Below are positions 44,959-54,611 of a DNA stretch of 64,000 bases, in pieces. The translations under genes were made by a program, and so were the position numbers. The notes under the pieces were generated by a model. It saw nothing but the letters and a program-made list of their open reading frames with translations. It did no database searches and was not told where the DNA came from. The stretch is from Companilactobacillus metriopterae (GTDB lineage Bacteria; Bacillota; Bacilli; Lactobacillales; Lactobacillaceae): positions 155,922 through 219,921 of the forward strand of contig NZ_RSTD01000003.1 in the NCBI RefSeq assembly GCF_004117915.1, written 5' to 3'. Each line of letters begins with the position of its first letter. The first letter of the stretch is position 1.

Positions 44959-45776
44959 TGAGATTATTAACAATAAAAGATTTATCGCTGCAAAACGAAG
45001 GTTACTTTGCTTTTAAGCATGTAACCTTTTCTTTGTCTTCCGGAGAAAGCATCTTAATAAATGGTGAGAATGGTAGCGGAAAGACTCAACTGATTGAAGC
45101 TATAGCTAAGATGAAAAATACAGACGGTGGACGTGTCCATTATGAACCAGGTATTAACGCTGCTTTGATGCCACAAGATACCAACATGGTAGTGAATAAA
45201 AAAGTGGGATCTTACTTATCAGATAGTCGTAAATTGGCAGGTAAAAATGCCATCAATGAAAAACAATTAGAGGATATTGCCGGTTACCTAGGACTAGCTA
45301 CTTATCTTGATCGAAATGTTTCTAGTCTTTCTGTGGGTATTAGAAGACGTGTGGAATTTTTAAATGCTACTGTTGGTAGACCCAAGATATTATTGTTAGA
45401 TGAACCATTTGCCTTTCAATCTCCTAAATATGTTGAGCGTATGACCAACTTAATAGATGATTTAAAAAGTAACGGCTCTGCCATTGTGGTTGTAAGTACC
45501 AGGCAGAATCAAGCAACATTGAAATTGTTTGAACGTAGATATTTACTGAAAAATAAGAGTTTAGAATCTATTGAAGATCAGATAACTGACTGTATTCTTA
45601 CATTCAGAACTATGCCAGATTCAATGGCAATAACTCGTGAAATCAACAGTTTGATTATTTCTCAGAACAGCTCATTGATAGAGTTGAAAGTACCACTAAG
45701 AATAAAAGATCGTATGATCAAAAACATGATAGATTTGAACTATCAATTTGAAGGTGAGCGCATTGTCGAAGATTAA
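44958..45776 (+). CDS. ABC transporter ATP-binding protein (atypical signature)
   Basis: A 272-residue ATPase: Walker A NGENGSGKTQ (about 37-46), signature LSVGIRRRVEF in place of LSGGQ, Walker B ILLLDEPF, and VVVSTRQ where the switch His usually sits. A C-terminal extension follows. The altered signature and missing His suggest weak or heterodimer-dependent ATP hydrolysis, as in CcmA-like exporters. The start at 44958 overlaps the previous stop; a second choice is 44946. Its 3' end overlaps the permease gene. Confidence 0.85.
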   Translation: MRLLTIKDLSLQNEGYFAFKHVTFSLSSGESILINGENGSGKTQLIEAIAKMKNTDGGRVHYEPGINAALMPQDTNMVVNKKVGSYLSDSRKLAGKNAINEKQLEDIAGYLGLATYLDRNVSSLSVGIRRRVEFLNATVGRPKILLLDEPFAFQSPKYVERMTNLIDDLKSNGSAIVVVSTRQNQATLKLFERRYLLKNKSLESIEDQITDCILTFRTMPDSMAITREINSLIISQNSSLIELKVPLRIKDRMIKNMIDLNYQFEGERIVED

Positions 45777-46437
45777 TATTTTATTCAGAAACTTTTTTAG
45801 ACTAACAACTCGAAATTATATATTTCTAACATCGTTGTTTGTATTTTTTGTTGCTGAGTTTAGTTTGAGCACACTATTTGATTTAGAATCAGAAGTACAA
45901 TTTGCGTTGATAATTTTGGGGATGTTTATCTTTTCGATAATTAATACAACAACCTTTTTCAAAAATGATCAAATCAAGAATCGCTACATTAAACAAAAGT
46001 TTTCTAGTTACTGGCTATATTCTTTTGTTGAATTATTATTTTTGATTGTCTTAAATCTATTTGTGGCTCTTGTGGTTTACTTCCTAAGCTTTATTGTTTC
46101 TGCAGATTTTAGCTTTATGTTGATATCAGTATTAGGTTTATTTGCTACCGGATTAGTCGGTTCATCAATTGCTTGGATTTTTAAATTTCAATGGAATGCA
46201 TCCTTAGTCAGCAAAATATTTGGTCAAATAGGTTTGATTGTTGTGAGTTTCTTAGCATTAGTGAACTTGGATAACTTTTTAAAATATATAATTCCTCCTG
46301 TAGGTCAGTTTGTTAATTTATCTCTATCTAAGTCTTCAAATGCCGGTTTCATGGGAATGTTAGCTCATCAAATAATATTTGCTATAGTGCTGTTTTTAGC
46401 TGGAATACAACTTAATAAAAATAATTTCACAAAATAA
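45763..46437 (+). CDS. ABC transporter permease-like membrane protein
   Basis: A 224-residue protein with six hydrophobic segments and no soluble domain, in the size range of CcmB/ABC-2 permeases. The start is probably TTG at 45763, because AAGGTGA at 45751-45757 lies 5 bases upstream; it overlaps the ATPase gene by 14 bases. It forms a transporter with that ATPase. The substrate is unknown. Confidence 0.75.
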   Translation: MSKINILFRNFFRLTTRNYIFLTSLFVFFVAEFSLSTLFDLESEVQFALIILGMFIFSIINTTTFFKNDQIKNRYIKQKFSSYWLYSFVELLFLIVLNLFVALVVYFLSFIVSADFSFMLISVLGLFATGLVGSSIAWIFKFQWNASLVSKIFGQIGLIVVSFLALVNLDNFLKYIIPPVGQFVNLSLSKSSNAGFMGMLAHQIIFAIVLFLAGIQLNKNNFTK

Positions 46438-46508
46438 TAAAAAATGGTTGAAATTGCTTATATAAATTTGTTTTAATATCCAGATGAACTAATGGAGGTT
46501 GTTCTATT

Positions 46509-47033
46509 ATGAGTAATATTTATCTAAGACAAGCGACCATGAATGATTTGCCTAGAGTGTATGAAATTATAGATGGAGCTAAGCAAACACTAAAAAATCG
46601 CGGTGTTGACCAATGGCAATCTGGATATCCTGATCATGCAATTTTGAAAAAAGACACAGAAGATGGAATAACATTTGTTTTATTACTAGACGGTGAAATT
46701 GTCGGAACAGCAGCTTTACAACAAGGCAGTGACAAAAACTATGAAAAAATAGCAAACGGCAACTGGCAAGACATCTCTAAGTCAGAATATTCAATAATTC
46801 ATCGTATTGCGGTTGAACCTGGTCATCAAGGAAAGCATTTATCAACAACATTTATACAACAATTATTAACGATGTCTTATCACCTGGGTTATCCAGATGT
46901 AAGAATCGATACTCATCCAGAAAATTTAGTTATGCAACATGTCATCACTACTAACGGTTTTGAGGAACGTGGAACTATTACAATGGATGAAGATCACGGA
47001 ATTAGAAAAGCATATCAACTAGTCATGGGCTAG
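46509..47033 (+). CDS. GNAT-family N-acetyltransferase
   Basis: A 174-residue acetyltransferase. The acetyl-CoA loop region reads VEPGHQGKHLSTTF, after the beta-strand IIHRIA; the C-terminal region has PENLVMQHVITTNGF. The acceptor is unknown. TGGAGG precedes the ATG. The terminator starts inside the last codons. Confidence 0.9.
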   Translation: MSNIYLRQATMNDLPRVYEIIDGAKQTLKNRGVDQWQSGYPDHAILKKDTEDGITFVLLLDGEIVGTAALQQGSDKNYEKIANGNWQDISKSEYSIIHRIAVEPGHQGKHLSTTFIQQLLTMSYHLGYPDVRIDTHPENLVMQHVITTNGFEERGTITMDEDHGIRKAYQLVMG

Positions 47034-47050
47034 TTGATATGTTTTTTTGT
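47008..47050 (+). terminator. Terminator overlapping the acetyltransferase stop
   Basis: CATATCAACTAG (47011-47022) pairs with CTAGTTGATATG (47030-47041), followed by T7. The stem includes the last coding bases. Confidence 0.88.
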
Positions 47051-47150
47051 AGTGAAATAAATTCATGTATTTTTCATGAAAATTTATAGAGTTTGGACTA
47101 CTATAAATAATAAAATAAGTGTTATATTTAAATGAGTTAGGAGAGTGATT

Positions 47151-48308
47151 ATGAAATTAAACGTGTTTGGTAAAGATATTTTTAGTAAGAATGTTTCCAC
47201 GCATATAGAAGACATTTTTATGAATATTAAACCAAGATCATTTGCCACTAACTATATTGAAAATTTTTATAATACTAACGTTAAGGAAAAAGTATCTAAA
47301 GATAGTTTAAACTTATCGCTTTTAACAGATACTCATGCGAAAGCTCTGGCAAGTACTAGTTATTATGGATATAATGGACTAAGGCATATCTATGAGACCA
47401 ATGCTGCCGGTGAAAACCTACCGATTGATCTCAATGTTCATCTAGGAGATTTGATAGATGGATCAGATAGACCTGAGATTAGTAAGAGACTTTTGAAAAA
47501 AGCTACTGAAAATTATCAGTCTTCTGGTAAACCTTTTTATATTGCAGAAGGAAACCATGATGAAAACGACAAATTTGATGAACATAAGTTTATTAAGTCA
47601 GTCTCATTTGATCGTGATGATTATTTTAATTTAGTTACTAAGCAAGTAAATAAACAACCAGAAATCCAAAGACTTAGTCATGTATCAAAGGTTTCTTGGT
47701 TTGATAAGGATGATATCCGAGTTATTTTTATAAATACTAGTGATATTCCTTATATTGTCTATGGCAATAATAAAAAATATGATTTTAAAAAAGTTCGTGG
47801 AGTTCGCGAACAACAAATTCAAGATTTGATAAAAATATTGGAAAATACCGTGGATAAACGTGTAATCGTTATGGGACACGCAAATATTGTCAGTCCTAGC
47901 GGTAAGAATGCTTTGAATTTTAATGGGGATTTGTTACAAAAAATATTCGAAGAATTTAACAATAAGCAACAGGGTCAATTAAAAAATAATTTATTAGGTG
48001 ATTTTGGAGTAAGCACTGCATACGATTTCTCAAATACAGGTATTTCAACAATTAGTACTTATATTTGCGGACATATGCATTATGAAAAACATTATCAAGT
48101 ATCAGGAATAAACCATATTATTTTGAATTGTTCTGCCTTGATGGGCAAAAAGCGGGGCTTAACAACAGATTACAATAGAAAATGGGATCGCAAAATTAAT
48201 GAAATATCTGAATTCTGTGGATATTTCATTAACGTAGATTCTAAAAAAATGATATTACAAATATTCGGATACGGTGCAGCAACGAGATATGTTAACTTTA
48301 ATCTTTAG
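47151..48308 (+). CDS. Metallophosphoesterase
   Basis: A 385-residue calcineurin-like phosphoesterase: the metal-binding motifs run in order DTHA, LHVHLGDLIDG-type (NVHLGDLIDG), GNHDEND, MGHAN and GHMHYE. There is no signal peptide, so it is cytoplasmic. The substrate is unknown. The ATG at 47151 is set by AGGAG at 47139-47143. It is 9 bases before the asparagine synthetase gene and may share its transcript. Confidence 0.9.
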   Translation: MKLNVFGKDIFSKNVSTHIEDIFMNIKPRSFATNYIENFYNTNVKEKVSKDSLNLSLLTDTHAKALASTSYYGYNGLRHIYETNAAGENLPIDLNVHLGDLIDGSDRPEISKRLLKKATENYQSSGKPFYIAEGNHDENDKFDEHKFIKSVSFDRDDYFNLVTKQVNKQPEIQRLSHVSKVSWFDKDDIRVIFINTSDIPYIVYGNNKKYDFKKVRGVREQQIQDLIKILENTVDKRVIVMGHANIVSPSGKNALNFNGDLLQKIFEEFNNKQQGQLKNNLLGDFGVSTAYDFSNTGISTISTYICGHMHYEKHYQVSGINHIILNCSALMGKKRGLTTDYNRKWDRKINEISEFCGYFINVDSKKMILQIFGYGAATRYVNFNL

Positions 48309-48317
48309 GAGAAAAAT

Positions 48318-50216
48318 ATGTGTGGTATTGTCGGTTTTGTGGATAAAAAAATTGCGGATAAGAAACCAGTAATTGAAGCAATGATGGAAGCAATCGTTCA
48401 CCGTGGACCAAATAGTTCAGGTCAATTGGTAGATAACGATGTAGCATTGGGGTTCAGAAGGTTAAGCATTATTGACGTTAAGTCAGGAATGCAACCTATC
48501 TATAATGAAGATAAAACAAAAGCTATCATCTTTAATGGAGAAATATATAATTTCCGTCCATTAAGAGAAGATTTGATAAAAAAAGGTCATGAATTCTCCA
48601 CCGGAGCTGATACTGAGGTATTGCTACATGGGTTTGAAGAATGGGGCATTACTGAATTACTCAAGAAAATCCGTGGGATGTTTGCTTTTGTAATTTATAA
48701 TTTTGAAACTGGTGATATTACTGGTGCAAGAGACTATTTCGGAATTAAGCCACTATATTATTACAACCGAGAAGGTACTTTTATATTTGGTTCAGAAATT
48801 AAGTCGTTCTTAGCACATCCTAATTTCAGAAAAGAGCTTAATAAAGAAGCTCTTAAACCTTATTTAACTTTCCAATATTCTGCACTGCCAGAAACATTCT
48901 TTAAAGATGTTTTCCGTATACCAGAAGGACATTACTTTGAGTATAAGAGCGGAAAATTAAGTATCAAAAAATATTGGGACATTGAATTTAAAGAAAATTC
49001 TCTTTCCTTTGAAGAAACTGTTCAGGCAATCGACAAATCACTTAGAGAGTCTGTTGAGGCTCACTCAATCAGTGAAGTTCCAGTAGGTTCAATGTTATCT
49101 AGTGGGGTTGATTCCAGTTATGTAACAGATATTCTCAGACCAGAGCACACTTATTCAATTGATTTTGATTCTACAACTTATGAAGAAGGATCAGACGCTA
49201 AATTACTAGCAGATCAATTAGGTTTAAAGAACACTCGTGGAATCGTTACTAGTGATGAAGCCATCAAAGCTATGCCGCTGATTCAATATCACTTAGATGA
49301 ACCTGATTCTAATCCTTCATGTGTGCCACTTTATTTCTTAACAAAATTGGCAAGTAAAGATGTTACTGTTATTTTATCTGGTGAAGGTGCTGATGAATTA
49401 TTTGCTGGTTATGCAAACTATGGTGACCACTCACATTCACATACTATTAGAGTAATCTCGGATCAACTAAAGAAGTTACCAAAGGGTATAAAATACAAGT
49501 TGGCACGCAAACTACGTAAGATGCACAACTTCCCAGGACGTCTTCACATGTACGAATCTACTGCTAAAGCAGAAGAATTCTTCATTGGACAAGCTAAGGT
49601 TTTTGATGAAAAAGAGGCTGCAGAAATTGTAACATCTGATTATCGATCATCTAAATCAGTTAAAGATATTGTCAAAAGAAGTTATAGCAAAGTAGCTGAC
49701 TATGATGATGAAGTTAAAAAAATGCAGTATCTAGATATGCATCAATTCATGGCAAATGATATCTTGTTAAAAGCCGACCGTTTAAGTATGGCTAATTCAA
49801 TGGAATTGCGTGTTCCATTCCTTGATAAAGAGGTTGCTAAGGTTGCAGAAGGAATTCCAACTAAATATCTACTAAATGCACGTGGTAGCAAGTATGCTTT
49901 GCGTGTGGCTGCTGAAAGAACTCTTCCAGAAGCATGGGCAAAACGTGAAAAATTAGGTTTCCCAGTTCCAATTCGTGATTGGATAAGAACTGAAGCAATC
50001 TATAAAGATATTCGTGATTTGTTCTCAGAAGATTATGTAAAAGAATTCTTCAATCAAGAATCAATTTTGGAGATGTTAGATGGTTTTTATAACCATAAGA
50101 ATGATGATCGTCGTAAAATTTGGACTATTTACACATTCCTAGTGTGGTACAAAGTTTACTTCATCGAAGATGGAAAGAAACCAGAAGTTGATCCACAAGT
50201 AAAAATTGCTGAATAA
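48318..50216 (+). CDS. asnB: AsnB/AsnH-type glutamine amidotransferase
   Basis: A 632-residue two-domain enzyme: N-terminal class II glutaminase with nucleophile Cys2 (MCGIVGF) and a C-terminal AMP-forming synthetase domain with the PP-loop SSGVDSSYV. The family makes asparagine from aspartate; the AsnH branch amidates D-aspartate in the peptidoglycan cross-bridge. Because the next gene resembles a D-aspartate ligase, the AsnH role is at least as likely as free asparagine synthesis. TAGGAG precedes the ATG. Confidence 0.93.
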   Translation: MCGIVGFVDKKIADKKPVIEAMMEAIVHRGPNSSGQLVDNDVALGFRRLSIIDVKSGMQPIYNEDKTKAIIFNGEIYNFRPLREDLIKKGHEFSTGADTEVLLHGFEEWGITELLKKIRGMFAFVIYNFETGDITGARDYFGIKPLYYYNREGTFIFGSEIKSFLAHPNFRKELNKEALKPYLTFQYSALPETFFKDVFRIPEGHYFEYKSGKLSIKKYWDIEFKENSLSFEETVQAIDKSLRESVEAHSISEVPVGSMLSSGVDSSYVTDILRPEHTYSIDFDSTTYEEGSDAKLLADQLGLKNTRGIVTSDEAIKAMPLIQYHLDEPDSNPSCVPLYFLTKLASKDVTVILSGEGADELFAGYANYGDHSHSHTIRVISDQLKKLPKGIKYKLARKLRKMHNFPGRLHMYESTAKAEEFFIGQAKVFDEKEAAEIVTSDYRSSKSVKDIVKRSYSKVADYDDEVKKMQYLDMHQFMANDILLKADRLSMANSMELRVPFLDKEVAKVAEGIPTKYLLNARGSKYALRVAAERTLPEAWAKREKLGFPVPIRDWIRTEAIYKDIRDLFSEDYVKEFFNQESILEMLDGFYNHKNDDRRKIWTIYTFLVWYKVYFIEDGKKPEVDPQVKIAE

Positions 50217-50245
50217 AAAGACGCGAGAAGCGTCTTTTTTTATGC
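50214..50245 (+). terminator. Terminator
   Basis: GACGC (50220-50224), GAGAA, GCGTC (50230-50234), then T8. Confidence 0.8.
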
Positions 50246-50334
50246 ACAAATTTATTCAATAAAAATGTGAAGTTTGAAATATGGTATAATCAAAAAAATA
50301 AATAAGATAATTCAAAAGTGAATTAATTGAGAGG

Positions 50335-51615
50335 TTGATAAAAATCGAAACTGCTACAAATAAGAAATTTACGCCGATATTATTAGGAAGTGACATGAAC
50401 GTTTATGGGATGGCAAGAGCATTCCATGAAGAATATGGTGGATCTGTCAGAGCTTTTGCAGGTGCTCAACTAGCCCCAACTAGATTTACAAAAATTGTTA
50501 ATTTGACAGTATTTCCAGGATTCGCTGAAGATCCTGTGTTTATTGAAAAAATGCGAGAAATTGCTAAAGAATATCAGGATCATGATGAACCAGTTATTCT
50601 TATCGCCTGTGGTGATGGTTATGCTGAGTTAATCAGTCAACACAAAGAAGAACTATCAAAAACTTTTGTGTGTCCTTATGTAGATTTCGATTTGTTGAAG
50701 TCACTAAATAATAAGGAAAGTTTCTACAAAATTGCTGAAGAACATGGTTTACCACATCCAGAAACAACAATTGTTACTAAAGAAATGTATACAAGTAATG
50801 AAGATATAAATGTCCCTTATGACTATCCAGTAGCTTTAAAACCAGCTAACAGTGTTGAATGGTTAGATATTCACTTTGAAGGACGTAAGAAGGCTTTTAC
50901 GATCCATTCTAAGGAAGAATTCATGGATATTGTTAGCAAGATTTATGACAATGGTTATACTTCTGATTTAATTCTTCAAGACTTTATTCCTGGTGATGAT
51001 TCAAATATGCGTGTGTTAAATGCCTATGTAGATAAAAATCATCATGTAAAAATGATGTGCTTAGGACACCCAATATTGGAAGATCCAACGCCACAAGCTA
51101 TTGGAAATTATGTGGCAATTCTTCCAGAATTCAACCAAGATGTCTATGATCAAGTGCAAAAATTCTTGGAAGATATCAAATTTGTCGGATACGCTAATTT
51201 TGATATGAAGTATGATTCTCGTGATGATACTTTCAAATTTTTTGAAATCAATTTGCGTCAAGGAAGAAGTAGTTTCTTTGTAACTTTAAATGGATATAAT
51301 CTTGCAAAATATGCAGTAATGGATTATGTTGAAGATACATTAGCAGAGGAACCAACAGTCTATGCTAATAAGAATAAATCACAGGCTAAGTTATGGTTAG
51401 GTATACCTACCAAGGTTTTCAAAAAGTATGCTGCCAACAATGAGACCACTGATTTTGCTAAGGAACTCATCTCACAAAATCGTACAGGTACTACAGTATT
51501 TTACGATAAAGACATGTCTATTAAACGATGGGTACTTCTAAATTACATGTTCCACAATTATGTTAAGCGATTCAATCAATACTTCCAAGAGAACAAAGGA
51601 AGAGATATTGAATAA
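50335..51615 (+). CDS. ATP-grasp carboxylate-amine ligase, D-aspartate-ligase-like
   Basis: A 426-residue ATP-grasp enzyme. The N-terminus (TPILLGSDMNVYGMARAFHEEYG, LAPTRFTKIVN, PGFAEDPVFIEKM) closely resembles Enterococcus D-aspartate ligase Aslfm as remembered. That enzyme attaches D-Asp to the lysine side chain of peptidoglycan precursors. The ATP-grasp core has ALKPANSVEW and FEINLRQGRSS. The start is uncertain: TTG at 50335 abuts GAGAGG, and no ATG is near. The AsnH-type gene upstream would amidate the added D-Asp. Confidence 0.82.
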   Translation: MIKIETATNKKFTPILLGSDMNVYGMARAFHEEYGGSVRAFAGAQLAPTRFTKIVNLTVFPGFAEDPVFIEKMREIAKEYQDHDEPVILIACGDGYAELISQHKEELSKTFVCPYVDFDLLKSLNNKESFYKIAEEHGLPHPETTIVTKEMYTSNEDINVPYDYPVALKPANSVEWLDIHFEGRKKAFTIHSKEEFMDIVSKIYDNGYTSDLILQDFIPGDDSNMRVLNAYVDKNHHVKMMCLGHPILEDPTPQAIGNYVAILPEFNQDVYDQVQKFLEDIKFVGYANFDMKYDSRDDTFKFFEINLRQGRSSFFVTLNGYNLAKYAVMDYVEDTLAEEPTVYANKNKSQAKLWLGIPTKVFKKYAANNETTDFAKELISQNRTGTTVFYDKDMSIKRWVLLNYMFHNYVKRFNQYFQENKGRDIE

Positions 51616-51639
51616 AAATAAAAAATGAGGTATTTGGAT

Positions 51640-52110
51640 ATGGATGAACTACAAAACTATAAAGTAAAAAAAATCGATTACGCTAAGATTTTAATTTGTG
51701 TTGATTCAGATGATTTTGGATCATCAAAAAATGCCTTCAATTACGCTTGTTCACTTGCAAAACACTATGGAGCTGAGCTTGGTATTGTTTCTGTTCTTGA
51801 AACAGGTGATTTGAATGTATTTCAATCACTAGATCCTTCAATCTTGAAAGAACGTCGTGAGGAAATTAAACGACTTCTTGAAACATATGGTCAAAAAGCT
51901 AAGGAATACGGAATGTCAGATGATGATATTCACTTGATGGTTACAGAAGGTAACCCAGGTCATGTTATTACTGAAAATGTTATTCCTCAGTATGGTCCAG
52001 ATCTTGTAGTCATTGGTGTAGATAAAAATCGCCGTGATCATGATAATATCGGATCTCAAGGATCAAGAATTGTTAACTTATCACCAGTTTCAGTCAGTGT
52101 AATAAGATAA
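51640..52110 (+). CDS. Universal stress protein (UspA family)
   Basis: A 156-residue Usp domain: YAKILICVDSDDFGSSKNAFNYA at the start and a C-terminal DLVVIGVDKNRR...GSQGSRI region. The ATP-binding glycine loop is altered (GVDKNRRDHDNIGSQGS instead of GxxG-x9-GS), so ATP binding is less certain than in the other Usp of this window. The ATG at 51640 follows GAGGT. It begins 24 bases after the ligase gene. Confidence 0.85.
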   Translation: MDELQNYKVKKIDYAKILICVDSDDFGSSKNAFNYACSLAKHYGAELGIVSVLETGDLNVFQSLDPSILKERREEIKRLLETYGQKAKEYGMSDDDIHLMVTEGNPGHVITENVIPQYGPDLVVIGVDKNRRDHDNIGSQGSRIVNLSPVSVSVIR

Positions 52111-52141
52111 AAAAGACCAGTTTAACTGGTCTTTTTTTATA
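52107..52141 (+). terminator. Terminator
   Basis: GACCAGTT (52115-52122) and AACTGGTC (52124-52131), followed by T7. Confidence 0.88.
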
Positions 52142-52210
52142 GTAAATTTTTTATTTAATAATTAAAGAGTGATATATTATATATCAAAATTAGTAACTAA
52201 GAGGAATTTT

Positions 52211-54154
52211 ATGAAAATTAATAAAGTTATTGGTGGAGCTGGAGATATGTTCGATGCTAAGCCAACAAGTGCTCAAGAAAATCTATATTTATCAGTCAAT
52301 GGAGAGTGGCAAGAAACAGCAAAAATTCCTGCAGATAAACCTAGAACAGGTGGATTCATGGACTTAGATGAAGCTGTAGAAAAATCATTGATGAAAGAAT
52401 TTGAAGATTTTTCTACTGGAAAAGTTGCTTATCCAAATGAATTAGTTGAGGAAGCAATCAAACTATACCGAGTAGCTAATGATGCTGAGAAACAAAGTAA
52501 GTTTCATCAACAACCAATTTTAAAAGATCTTCAAACAATTATCGATATTAAAGATATCGAAGATTTCAGTAATAAGATTGTTGAATTATCTAAAAGTGGC
52601 TACGCACTACCTATTGATATCGATATTGATGCTGATATGAAAGACACTACTAAGAATGTAGTTTATATCGATGTTCCTGGATTAATATTGCCTGATAAAA
52701 CTTACTATGATGAAGATAATGATTCCAAAGAAAAATTACTATCTAAATATACCGAAGTAGTAATTAAATTACTTTCCATGGTTGGATATGATTTAGAAAA
52801 AGCCAAGTCTATAGTAGAGCAAGCTAAGAAATTTGATTCTATCCTAGTTCCTATTGTCAAAAGCTCAGAAGAAAAAGCTGATTATACAAAAATGTATAAT
52901 CCTATGGACTTCGATGAATATACAACAAAGTCTAAATATCTTGATTTGAAGAGCCAAGTTGTAGGGCAAATTAACGATACACCTGAAAAAGTTATCATTA
53001 TCGAACCTAGGTATGTAGATAGCTTGAATGACATCATCAATGCTGATAATTTTGAACTAATGAAATCATGGATGATTGTAAAATTATTGATGAGCAATGC
53101 TGGTAATCTAGATGAAGAATTCCGTCAAACAGTTGGAGAATACAGCTTAGCTCTTAATGGAGCAAAAGAATTACAAAATCGTACTAAATTTGCTTTCCAT
53201 AAGGCAACAGGTTATTTTTCACAAGTAATTGGTCTTTACTACGGTGAAAAATATTTTGGTGCTTCAGCAAAAGCTGACGTCAAAAAAATGATTGAAAAAA
53301 TGACAGCAATTTATAAAGATCGCTTGTCCAATAATTCTTGGCTGGGTGAAGAGACTAAGAAAAAAGCAATTCGCAAGCTAGACATGATCGAAGTGAAAGT
53401 CGGTTATCCAGATAAAATTGACGAAATTTATAAAAAATATAAAATCGATGAAAATATTTCACTATATGAAAATATATCCAATCTTCGTCGAATAATTATT
53501 CAAGATCATTTGGATCAATATAGTAAGCCGGTGGACCGCAGTAAGTGGCTAATGCCAGGACATATGGTTAATGCCTGCTATGATCCCTCAAGAAATGATA
53601 TAACATTCCCAGCTGCAATTTTACAGGCACCATTTTATAGCTTAGATCAAACAAGCAGTCAAAATTATGGTGGAATTGGTGCAGTTATTGCACATGAAAT
53701 TTCACATGCATTTGATAATAATGGTTCCCAGTTTGACGAATATGGAAATATGAATAACTGGTGGACAGATGAAGATTATGCGAAGTTTAAAGAACTTACT
53801 CAAAAAATGATAGATGAATTCGATGGTATTCCTTATGCTGGTTCAACTGTGAATGGTAAACTGGTCGTTTCTGAAAATGTCGCTGATGTTGGTGGCTTGA
53901 GATGTGCCTTAGAAGCTGCTAAAACTGAATCAGAGGTTGATTTGAAATTATTCTTTAACAATTGGGCAAGGGTATGGAGATTGAAATCAACACAAGAATT
54001 CACAGATTTACTATTGTCTACAGATGTTCACTCACCAGGACCTTTGCGTGCCAACGTTCATGCACAAAACATGGATGAGTTCTATCCAACTTTTGGAGTA
54101 GAAGAAGGTATGGGCATGTGGCTTGAACCTGAAAAAAGAGTAAATATCTGGTAG
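52211..54154 (+). CDS. pepO: M13-family endopeptidase (PepO/neprilysin type)
   Basis: A 647-residue zinc endopeptidase. HEISH in VIAHEISHAFDNNGSQFD binds zinc, the ENVADVGGL motif supplies the third ligand, and the NACYDPSRN and C-terminal CxxW-like region (MDEFYPTFGV) are typical. There is no signal peptide, so it is cytoplasmic and trims oligopeptides taken up during protein use. GAGGAA precedes the ATG at 52211; an upstream in-frame start is less likely. Confidence 0.95.
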   Translation: MKINKVIGGAGDMFDAKPTSAQENLYLSVNGEWQETAKIPADKPRTGGFMDLDEAVEKSLMKEFEDFSTGKVAYPNELVEEAIKLYRVANDAEKQSKFHQQPILKDLQTIIDIKDIEDFSNKIVELSKSGYALPIDIDIDADMKDTTKNVVYIDVPGLILPDKTYYDEDNDSKEKLLSKYTEVVIKLLSMVGYDLEKAKSIVEQAKKFDSILVPIVKSSEEKADYTKMYNPMDFDEYTTKSKYLDLKSQVVGQINDTPEKVIIIEPRYVDSLNDIINADNFELMKSWMIVKLLMSNAGNLDEEFRQTVGEYSLALNGAKELQNRTKFAFHKATGYFSQVIGLYYGEKYFGASAKADVKKMIEKMTAIYKDRLSNNSWLGEETKKKAIRKLDMIEVKVGYPDKIDEIYKKYKIDENISLYENISNLRRIIIQDHLDQYSKPVDRSKWLMPGHMVNACYDPSRNDITFPAAILQAPFYSLDQTSSQNYGGIGAVIAHEISHAFDNNGSQFDEYGNMNNWWTDEDYAKFKELTQKMIDEFDGIPYAGSTVNGKLVVSENVADVGGLRCALEAAKTESEVDLKLFFNNWARVWRLKSTQEFTDLLLSTDVHSPGPLRANVHAQNMDEFYPTFGVEEGMGMWLEPEKRVNIW

Positions 54155-54296
54155 TAAATGTCAATTTTTAAGTTTTTCAAAAATAAAAGAAATCTTTTAA
54201 TAAAAGTGAAATAAGAATTATATAATAGATGTTATTATCTAAATACAGAAGTTTATTGGAATGAACTTTTGTAAGAAAGTATGCGGGGGTAACATT

Positions 54297-54548
54297 ATGT
54301 CAATGTTCAGTTTTGAAGATAAAGTTAACTCTCTGGTTGAATCTATTTTTTCATTTGATATAAAATCAGATGAAGACTTGATAGATATGGTCATGGGGCA
54401 CGTTAACGAAATGGATGAAGAAGATGTAGATCAACATATGAATCAATTGGATGTTGAACTAACTGAATTCGATTCTAAAACAGATCGCCAACACGCGCGT
54501 AGTGTTGATGAACTTAAATTTAAGCTTAATATGTTGAGTGAAGATTAA
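54297..54548 (+). CDS. Small acidic protein of unknown function
   Basis: An 83-residue, strongly acidic, probably helical protein (many Asp and Glu, for example NEMDEEDVDQHMNQLD). The ATG at 54297 has GGGGG 7 bases upstream; a longer start is not supported. It is 63 bases before the YitV-like hydrolase gene. No family is recognised. Confidence 0.6.
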   Translation: MSMFSFEDKVNSLVESIFSFDIKSDEDLIDMVMGHVNEMDEEDVDQHMNQLDVELTEFDSKTDRQHARSVDELKFKLNMLSED

Positions 54549-54611
54549 TTTATTAATGAGGTGATGTCTTATGACGTTGCCTCTTTTGTTTTTAAAAAGT
54601 GGGGTAGTGAA

